64,000 nucleotides of DNA from Shewanella violacea DSS12. Lineage in GTDB: Bacteria > Pseudomonadota > Gammaproteobacteria > Enterobacterales > Shewanellaceae. The stretch is from the NCBI RefSeq assembly GCF_000091325.1, contig NC_014012.1:434001-498000 (forward strand), read 5' to 3'. Below the pieces are notes generated by a model. That model was given only the letters and a program-made list of their open reading frames with translations, did no database searches and was not told the DNA's origin. How positions within the stretch are numbered: the stretch's first letter is position 1; the number at the start of each line of letters is the position of its first letter. This document shows positions 56,926 to 64,000 of the stretch, one piece after another. Position numbers and translations under genes: made by a program.

Positions 56926-57228
56926 GTGCTAGAGTTTATCTGCCAAGATTCAGTGTGTTGTATTTCGGGTAGGCTTTCACAAGGAGATGTGGTTAAGCTT
57001 TGGGGTAAGAGAAAGCGTCTGCTCAGTGATAATATTAAGGTCATTGACCTGTCTGCACTGACTTATAGCGACAGCGCAGGCATAGCTTTCATCCTAGAGC
57101 TGATAGCCCTGTCTAAGCAACAAGGAAGAGAGATAACACTCAGTTCTGCATCGAGTCAGCTATCGAAACTAATTGGGTTATACGATTTGGAACACTTCTT
57201 CGATGAAGAAGTAAAAAAAGGTAAATAG
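56926..57228 (+). CDS. mlaB: STAS-domain protein MlaB
   Basis: A 100-residue STAS domain with IKVIDLSALTYSDSAGIAFI, whose DSAG is the conserved loop. It binds MlaF and stabilises the transporter. It starts with GTG directly after the mlaC stop, so translation is coupled. Confidence 0.92.
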   Translation: MLEFICQDSVCCISGRLSQGDVVKLWGKRKRLLSDNIKVIDLSALTYSDSAGIAFILELIALSKQQGREITLSSASSQLSKLIGLYDLEHFFDEEVKKGK

Positions 57229-57232
57229 AACC

Positions 57233-58802
<1,570 letters not shown>

Positions 58803-58834
58803 GTTTTATAGTAAAAAGATAAGCCAGTTATAGC

Positions 58835-58871
58835 AAAAAGCCATCGATACCTGAGTGTCGATGGCTTTTTT
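58835..58871 (+). terminator. Terminator after murA
   Basis: AAAAAGCCATCGA and TCGATGGCTTTTT form a strong stem, followed by a run of Ts, 33 bp past the murA stop. Confidence 0.9.
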
Positions 58872-58904
58872 GTTTTCTGTAAGCGCTATTGCTAGGAAAA
58901 AATA

Positions 58905-58929
58905 AAAGGTCAGCTGCTGGCTGACCTTT
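58905..58929 (-). terminator. Terminator after degS
   Basis: AAAGGTCAGC and GCTGACCTTT form a 10-bp stem, with T-rich sequence on the minus-strand side, 21 bp past the degS stop. It is back to back with the murA terminator. Confidence 0.85.
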
Positions 58930-58950
58930 GTATGAATCATTTTATAGCAG

Positions 58951-60033
58951 TTACTCTGGGATATTAGTATTCTCACCAATGAGTACTGGCACATCATAGG
59001 GCTTGCCCTTACGTATGATGGTCATGGATATGTGTTTTCCAGGGGGCGTTTCGGCAATCCTATCCATGAGCATTTCAACTCCAGGAATATCTTCTCCCTG
59101 GTATTTTATGATCACATCTCTTGGCTGTAGCTGGGCTTGGGCCGCTGGTCCATTAGGATCGACCGCTGTGATAACCACACCGGTAAGATCTGGTAGGTTT
59201 AATATTTGTGCCATCACTGGGCTGATGGGCTCACCGCTAATGCCTAGTGCTCCTCGGATCACCCGGCCATTTTTAATCAGTTTACCCATTATGCTGTGGG
59301 CGAGTTTGATAGGAATGGCGAAGTTTATGCCGTGGCCGCCACCTTCCTCTCCGACTTGGAAGGCCGCAGTGTTAATGCCTATCAGGTGGCCACTGGTATC
59401 TATCAGTGCTCCGCCTGAATTTCCTGCATTAATCGCTGCATCAGTCTGCAGAAAATCCAGGTAGCCAGAACTGAGTCCATTACGTCCAGTGGCACTGATG
59501 ATGCCCTGAGTGATGGTTTGGCCTAAGTTATATGGATTTCCTATGGCTAAGACAACATCACCGACCTGTGCCGGTACCCCTAAGTTAATAGGTACTATAG
59601 GTAGACTATCGCCTTCAATTTTTAATACGGTTAGATCTGTTATGGGATCTGAACCAACAACTTCCGAGGTGAATTTACGACCATCTTGCAGGGCGACGAC
59701 TATCTCATCGGCTTTTTTGATTACATGGTAATTGGTGAGAATATAGCCTTCACCACTCATGATCACACCTGAGCCAAGACCCTGTAGGGTACTAGAGTTA
59801 AGAGGTTTATCACGATTGACACTTAGACTATAGATATTGACAACGGCAGGGGCCGCACGCCGGACAGCCATAGAGAATGAAAGCTCAACACCATCATCAC
59901 CACGCTTTTGAAAAAATAGACTCGTCACATCCCTGTTTGCCAAGAATGGTGTTACGACCAGAAAGACTGCGGCCATAATTAGACCGAAAAAAACGGCTTT
60001 GCCGAGATAGAGTAGAGTGTCTTTAAGGGCCAT
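58951..60033 (-). CDS. degS: Periplasmic stress-sensor protease DegS
   Basis: A 360-residue protein with an N-terminal membrane anchor (about 8-32), a trypsin-like domain with His in ILTNYHVIK, Asp in PITDLTVLKI and Ser in NAGNSGGALIDTSG, and one PDZ domain (about 255-350). It cleaves the anti-sigma factor RseA when it senses unfolded porins, starting the sigma-E response. It lies downstream of degQ on the same strand. Confidence 0.95.
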   Translation of the reverse strand: MALKDTLLYLGKAVFFGLIMAAVFLVVTPFLANRDVTSLFFQKRGDDGVELSFSMAVRRAAPAVVNIYSLSVNRDKPLNSSTLQGLGSGVIMSGEGYILTNYHVIKKADEIVVALQDGRKFTSEVVGSDPITDLTVLKIEGDSLPIVPINLGVPAQVGDVVLAIGNPYNLGQTITQGIISATGRNGLSSGYLDFLQTDAAINAGNSGGALIDTSGHLIGINTAAFQVGEEGGGHGINFAIPIKLAHSIMGKLIKNGRVIRGALGISGEPISPVMAQILNLPDLTGVVITAVDPNGPAAQAQLQPRDVIIKYQGEDIPGVEMLMDRIAETPPGKHISMTIIRKGKPYDVPVLIGENTNIPE

Positions 60034-60168
60034 ATCAGAGAATTTTAAAGAAAAAGTAGCCTAAGATTACCATGTTTAAAGCTTGAAGGTAATCAAGATA
60101 GAATGATGAAGCATCAAAGAAGATAACCTTTTCAGTGCTTGGTTATTGGTTTGTCTGAGAATAAGAAA

Positions 60169-60200
60169 AGGCATAAAGGTTAAGCGTATCCTTTATGCCT
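60169..60200 (-). terminator. Terminator after degQ
   Basis: AGGCATAAAGG and CCTTTATGCCT form an 11-bp stem, followed on the minus strand by TTTTCTT, so degQ and degS are probably separate transcripts. Confidence 0.8.
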
Positions 60201-60206
60201 ACATTG

Positions 60207-61559
60207 CTATCTCAAGACTAGGTATAGGTTGCTCTTGTCACGTTTGATCTTCAATGCGACGGTACCTTGTTGATCGGCAAGTTTCGCCTTTAGGGATTTA
60301 AGGTTTTTTATTTGTGAGCGATTCACGCCGACAATAAGATCGCCTTTTTGCAAGCCACTGGCAGCAGCCGGTGAGTTTTGAGCCACATCGGTAATCTCGA
60401 CGCCTTGTTGACTATTTTCTAATGCCGCGCCGGTTAGCATGGGATGAATAGCGCCAGCGGCAGTCTCAGTAGTCTGACTTGTTTCGCCTAATGTCGCGGT
60501 TACAGTGCGTTTATTACCATCACGGATCAAGCCAAATTTGACTTCAGCGCCAGCGCCCATGGTGCCAACTTTGGCTCTCAGCTCCTGGAAGCTTTTGATA
60601 TTGCGCCCATTGACACTGACAATAATATCTCCCGCCTTTATACCCGCCTTATCGGCCGCGCTATCGTCCATTACCTGATCGACAAAACCGCCATGCTGAG
60701 TGTTTAAACCGAAGCCTTTCGCCAGTTCATTGGTTAGGTCTCGACCCGTTACGCCTAATACACCACGGCGGACTTCACCGTGTTCAATGAGCTGATCGAC
60801 CAAGTTGCTAACCATATTAGAAGGTATAGCGAAGCCTATGCCTACGTTACCGCCGCCGGGAGCTACTATGGCGGTATTGATACCAATAAGGTCTCCATTG
60901 AGATTGACTAAGGCGCCGCCTGAGTTACCACTGTTAATGGCTGCGTCGGTTTGAATGAAGTTTTCCAGCATCTCAATGCCCAGACCTGAGCGGCCCATGG
61001 CGCTGACAATACCCGATGTCACAGTTTGACCTAGGCCGAAAGGGTTACCGATAGCGACGGCAAAGTCACCGACCCTGAGTTTATCGGAATCGGCACGTTT
61101 TATTGCGACCAAGTTATCGGCTTTGATCTGCAACAATGCGATATCAGCCTCGGAATCAGTGCCAATAAGTTTAGCCTCGACCTCACGTCCATCATGGAGG
61201 CCGATTAGAATTTCATCAGCTCCGTCAATCACATGATTATTGGTGACTATATAGCCTTTAGCGGCATCTATGATCACCCCGGAACCTAATCCTCTAAATG
61301 GGCGTTCCTGAACTTGTTCTCTGGGGGCGTTAGGGCCGAAAAAATATCTGAAGGCATCGGGCAGTTTCTGTTTAGAAATATGGGTCCCGGTGACGGCTAC
61401 GGCAACTACGGCTGGTGTTGTGCGCACTAGCATAGGAGCCAGGCTGGGAATGGATTGTCCTTCGGCCGCCATTGGAATCGCTGCTTGAGAGAGGCTAGGT
61501 GCCAAAGAGAGCGATGCCGTAAGCAGGGCGGCTGAAAGTAAACTTAACTTGGATTTCAT
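60207..61559 (-). CDS. degQ: Periplasmic serine protease/chaperone DegQ
   Basis: A 450-residue protein with a signal peptide (cleaving after SLSQA), a trypsin-like domain with TNNHVIDGADEI, SEADIALLQIKADN and INSGNSGGALVNLNGD, and two PDZ domains (about 255-345 and 365-450). It degrades or holds misfolded periplasmic proteins as a cage-forming oligomer. It lacks a membrane anchor, unlike DegS. Confidence 0.95.
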   Translation of the reverse strand: MKSKLSLLSAALLTASLSLAPSLSQAAIPMAAEGQSIPSLAPMLVRTTPAVVAVAVTGTHISKQKLPDAFRYFFGPNAPREQVQERPFRGLGSGVIIDAAKGYIVTNNHVIDGADEILIGLHDGREVEAKLIGTDSEADIALLQIKADNLVAIKRADSDKLRVGDFAVAIGNPFGLGQTVTSGIVSAMGRSGLGIEMLENFIQTDAAINSGNSGGALVNLNGDLIGINTAIVAPGGGNVGIGFAIPSNMVSNLVDQLIEHGEVRRGVLGVTGRDLTNELAKGFGLNTQHGGFVDQVMDDSAADKAGIKAGDIIVSVNGRNIKSFQELRAKVGTMGAGAEVKFGLIRDGNKRTVTATLGETSQTTETAAGAIHPMLTGAALENSQQGVEITDVAQNSPAAASGLQKGDLIVGVNRSQIKNLKSLKAKLADQQGTVALKIKRDKSNLYLVLR

Positions 61560-61704
61560 CTATTCATAGCTCCAATATCGGATTCGTAAGGATTACTTAA
61601 GGATATAGAGGTTTTCTGGGCTATATCAAGAAGCAATCATCAATCTTTTTGTTACTGAATCCGACAATAGGCTAAGGATGAAAGTTCATATTTATTAACA
61701 AAGG

Positions 61705-62079
61705 TTAATTATTTTGATTCACTATTATGACATTTTCACTGTCTAGTTCATCGTCTTGTACGCTTATGGTGTCGTGATTGGTTTCATTACCGACTAAGCT
61801 AGCTAGAGGCTTAGCCTTGCTTTTGGGGGCTAGGGAATTTGCCGCCTCATTCCACTGCTTATTGACCTTGTTTAATTGCTCCGTCAGCTCGGCGAGTTGT
61901 TTATGATGCAGCTCGAAATGATCTGTGACTTCTTGTTTGTGTTGACTCAATTCTAATTTTGTCTGCTCGTGAGCTTTACCCTTGCCATCGGATTCACTGT
62001 TACGGGCTAGGATCGTGTGACCGACGTAACCCAATAGGATACCTAGTACTAAGCTTGCAATAATTAAGGGCCATTCCAT
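61705..62079 (-). CDS. zapG: Cell-division/envelope protein ZapG (YhcB)
   Basis: About 124 residues from the ATG at 62079 (MEWPLIIASLVLGILLGYVG), with AAGGAG just upstream; the frame to 62136 has no ribosome site. It has one N-terminal helix and a coiled-coil tail (HKQEVTDHFELHHKQLAELT, EQLNKVNKQWNEAANSL). This is the YhcB/DUF1043 family, linked to septum formation and envelope growth. It is divergent from zapE. Confidence 0.92.
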   Translation of the reverse strand: MEWPLIIASLVLGILLGYVGHTILARNSESDGKGKAHEQTKLELSQHKQEVTDHFELHHKQLAELTEQLNKVNKQWNEAANSLAPKSKAKPLASLVGNETNHDTISVQDDELDSENVIIVNQNN

Positions 62080-62181
62080 ATAAAACTCCTTTACAGCAGG
62101 AACTGAAAAATTCGAATAAACAATTATTGCTGGCATGATACCATCTAGACGTTCATTTAAGCATTAAAGAGATTATTTTAC

Positions 62182-63288
62182 GTGTCCCAGCTAACTCCAT
62201 GGCAGCATTACCAGCAAGACTTGACTCGAGATGAGTTTTCATACGATCCAGCGCAGGAACAAGCGGTAAAAAGTTTGCAGCGTGTGTTTGATGAAATTCA
62301 GCTTATTAGTAGTAAGCCGACTTTAGTCAAAAAGGTATTTTCGCTTTTGGGGGCAAAACAGCAGACGGTTCAGGGGCTATATCTCTGGGGCGGAGTGGGG
62401 CGTGGCAAAACCTACTTGATGGATACCTTCTATGATGCTTTGCCTGGAGAGAGAAAATTACGGGCACATTTCCATCGCTTCATGCATCAGGTGCATTTAG
62501 ATCTCGATAATCTAAAAGGACAGAGAGACCCTCTGTTGACGATAGCAAAGCAGATGGCAGAGAAGTATCAGGTTATCTGCTTCGATGAGTTCTTCGTGTC
62601 GGACATTACCGATGCCATGTTACTCGGAACCTTATTTCAAGCCCTATTTAAAGAGGGAGTAGCGCTAGTCGCGACCTCCAATATCATTCCCGATGAACTC
62701 TACCGTAATGGCTTGCAGCGAGCGCGTTTTCTGCCTGCCATCGCGCTGATCAACCAACATTGCCAAATCCTTAACGTGGACTCAGGCATCGACTATCGTC
62801 TGCGTACTCTCGAGCAGGCGGAGATTTACCACTTTCCTCTGGATGTTAAGGCTGATACTAATTTACTCTCGTATTTTGATAGGTTGGCACCCGAGTCTGA
62901 AGTGTCACTGGATGGGATAGAGGTTGATGGCCGTAATATAAGTATAAGAAAACAGGCTCAAGGAGTTTTGTTACTGGATTTTCTTGCTCTGTGTGATGGT
63001 CCTAGAAGTCAGAGAGATTATATGGAACTTGCCTGCTTGTATCATACAGTCTTACTCAGCGGGGTTAAGCAGATGGGTGATAAGCTCACCGGCGATGATA
63101 TAGCCCGACGTTTTCTCGCCATGGTGGATGAGTTTTATGAGCGCAATGTCAAACTCATCATCTCAGCTGAAGTATCTTTAGAAGATATCTATACTGAAGG
63201 CTTGTTGAGTTTCGAATTCAGACGTTGTCGTTCACGTCTCACCGAGATGCAATCCCATGACTATCTGGCTTTAGAGCACCTGCCATAG
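62182..63288 (+). CDS. zapE: AFG1-like ATPase ZapE
   Basis: A 368-residue P-loop ATPase starting with GTG (MSQLTPWQHYQQDLTRDEFS). Walker A is LWGGVGRGKTYLMDTF, Walker B ICFDEFFVSDI, and LVATSNIIPDELYRNGLQR follows. ZapE affects Z-ring stability and is needed in low-oxygen or warm conditions in E. coli. Confidence 0.95.
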   Translation: MSQLTPWQHYQQDLTRDEFSYDPAQEQAVKSLQRVFDEIQLISSKPTLVKKVFSLLGAKQQTVQGLYLWGGVGRGKTYLMDTFYDALPGERKLRAHFHRFMHQVHLDLDNLKGQRDPLLTIAKQMAEKYQVICFDEFFVSDITDAMLLGTLFQALFKEGVALVATSNIIPDELYRNGLQRARFLPAIALINQHCQILNVDSGIDYRLRTLEQAEIYHFPLDVKADTNLLSYFDRLAPESEVSLDGIEVDGRNISIRKQAQGVLLLDFLALCDGPRSQRDYMELACLYHTVLLSGVKQMGDKLTGDDIARRFLAMVDEFYERNVKLIISAEVSLEDIYTEGLLSFEFRRCRSRLTEMQSHDYLALEHLP

Positions 63289-63383
63289 GCTACATATTTC
63301 ATCTTTTATGGCTTACAGAGACTAGGGAGTTATTTAAATCACCTGCACTGCAAATTTTAGGTGATTTTTAGCTCATCTTTGTC

Positions 63384-63389
63384 TATAAT
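63384..63389 (+). promoter_or_regulatory. Possible -10 box of rplM-rpsI
   Basis: A perfect TATAAT lies about 150 bp before rplM, leaving a leader of about 140 bases. The -35 region is weak, so this is a suggestion only. Confidence 0.35.
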
Positions 63390-63538
63390 CCGCCACCTGC
63401 CCTCGTTACTCCATCGATTAGATGGAAGTTGTAAAGCCTAATTCTTTGCTCGAAGGGGTGGGGAATGGCACTATTTGTGTTTTTACCAATTCTTGGTAAA
63501 GCATTTGAGACAGAATTTTAACATTGGGTTTTTGTAAA

Positions 63539-63970
63539 ATGAAGACTACTTTTACTGCTACACCAGAGACAGTCACTCGCGAGTGGTTTGTTGTTGACGC
63601 TGAAGGTAAAACTTTGGGTCGTATCGCTACTGAAATTGCTTCACGTCTACGTGGCAAGCATAAGCCAGAGTATACACCTCATGTTGATACCGGTGATTAC
63701 ATCATCGTTATCAATGCTGAAAAAGTTACCGTCACTGGTAATAAAGCGAAAGGCAAAGTGTACTACTCGCATTCAGGTTTCATCGGTGGCATCAAGCAGA
63801 TCACCTTTGAAAAGCTGCAAGCTCATAAGCCAGAAATGATTATCGAGAAAGCAGTTAAGGGTATGTTACCTAAAGGTCCTTTAGGACGTGCCATGTTCCG
63901 TAAACTTAAAGTTTATGCTGGTACAGAACATAACCACGCTGCACAACAACCTCAAGTTCTTGATATCTAA
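63539..63970 (+). CDS. rplM: 50S ribosomal protein L13
   Basis: A 143-residue protein starting [20 protein letters not shown] at 63539, with [37 protein letters not shown] and the C-terminal [18 protein letters not shown]. It is an early-assembling large-subunit protein. It is followed 14 bp later by rpsI, the usual L13-S9 operon. Confidence 0.97.
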   Translation: MKTTFTATPETVTREWFVVDAEGKTLGRIATEIASRLRGKHKPEYTPHVDTGDYIIVINAEKVTVTGNKAKGKVYYSHSGFIGGIKQITFEKLQAHKPEMIIEKAVKGMLPKGPLGRAMFRKLKVYAGTEHNHAAQQPQVLDI

Positions 63971-63984
63971 ACGGGATTAAGCTA

Positions 63985-64000
63985 ATGGCTGCAACTCAGT
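63985..64000 (+). CDS. rpsI: 30S ribosomal protein S9, first codons only
   Basis: The start MAATQ, 14 bp after rplM, is the beginning of S9 as expected in the rplM-rpsI operon. The window ends after five codons. Confidence 0.85.

Overview
The window is a chromosomal segment of a gammaproteobacterium, almost certainly Shewanella or a close relative. The evidence is gene content and order: the kdsD-kdsC-lptC-lptA-lptB-rpoN-hpf-ptsN-rapZ-ptsO block, the mlaFEDCB-ibaG-murA block, degS-degQ-zapG-zapE-rplM-rpsI, groES-groEL, a DUF2999-like small protein and a QnrA-like pentapeptide protein. No tRNA, rRNA, CRISPR array or complete prophage was seen. The species cannot be named from the sequence alone.

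Layout. Positions 1-5680 hold a drug-efflux and resistance neighbourhood: an RND permease (partial) with its membrane-fusion protein, a divergent LysR regulator, a chromosomal Qnr-family protein and a MATE exporter. The last two are separated by a 144-bp tandem repeat array. Positions 5782-7902 are groESL behind a near-consensus sigma-32 promoter. Positions 7942-12160 are accessory and decayed: a 421-bp duplicated block with palindromic units, a broken REP-associated (Y1) transposase, an orphan toxin-like C-terminal tail with a small membrane protein behind it, and a NERD-domain protein. Positions 12495-26200 mix housekeeping and lineage-specific genes: SGNH acyltransferase, Excalibur protein, KtrAB potassium uptake, a secreted glycosidase-like protein with two PPC domains, PpiB, a DsbA-like lipoprotein, an EamA/MarR pair with palindromic operators, a rhodanese, a Rossmann-fold protein and PpnP. 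Positions 26330-40960 carry a relic of the eamA-marR locus, an LpxH-like phosphoesterase with an OlsF-type ornithine-lipid synthase, an NhaP antiporter, a truncated BlaI, FumC, PAP2, an rRNA-type methyltransferase, a lipase-like hydrolase, a frameshifted DUF885 lipoprotein, stand-alone MnmD and an FG-GAP protein. From 41006 to the end the window is core envelope and regulatory genes: a two-component system, an OmpA lipoprotein, MgtE, PTS-Ntr/RpoN, Lpt, Kds, Mla, MurA, the Deg proteases, ZapG/ZapE and the start of rplM-rpsI.

The right third works as an envelope module. Kdo precursor synthesis (KdsD, KdsC) and LPS export (LptABC) sit back to back with phospholipid retrograde transport (Mla), peptidoglycan precursor synthesis (MurA) and periplasmic quality control (DegS, DegQ).

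The most unusual signal is architectural. At several gene ends the 3' end of a gene plus the flanking intergenic DNA has been tandemly duplicated: MATE 3' end (144 bp), the convergent rhodanese/Rossmann gap (83 bp x 3), mnmD 3' end (160 bp), with short 7-8 bp arrays at the ends of eamA and the hydrolase gene. No clear-cut new multi-gene system was identified. The best leads are this repeat pattern, the orphan toxin-tail/membrane-protein cassette with inverted flanking motifs, and the Qnr-MATE neighbourhood.
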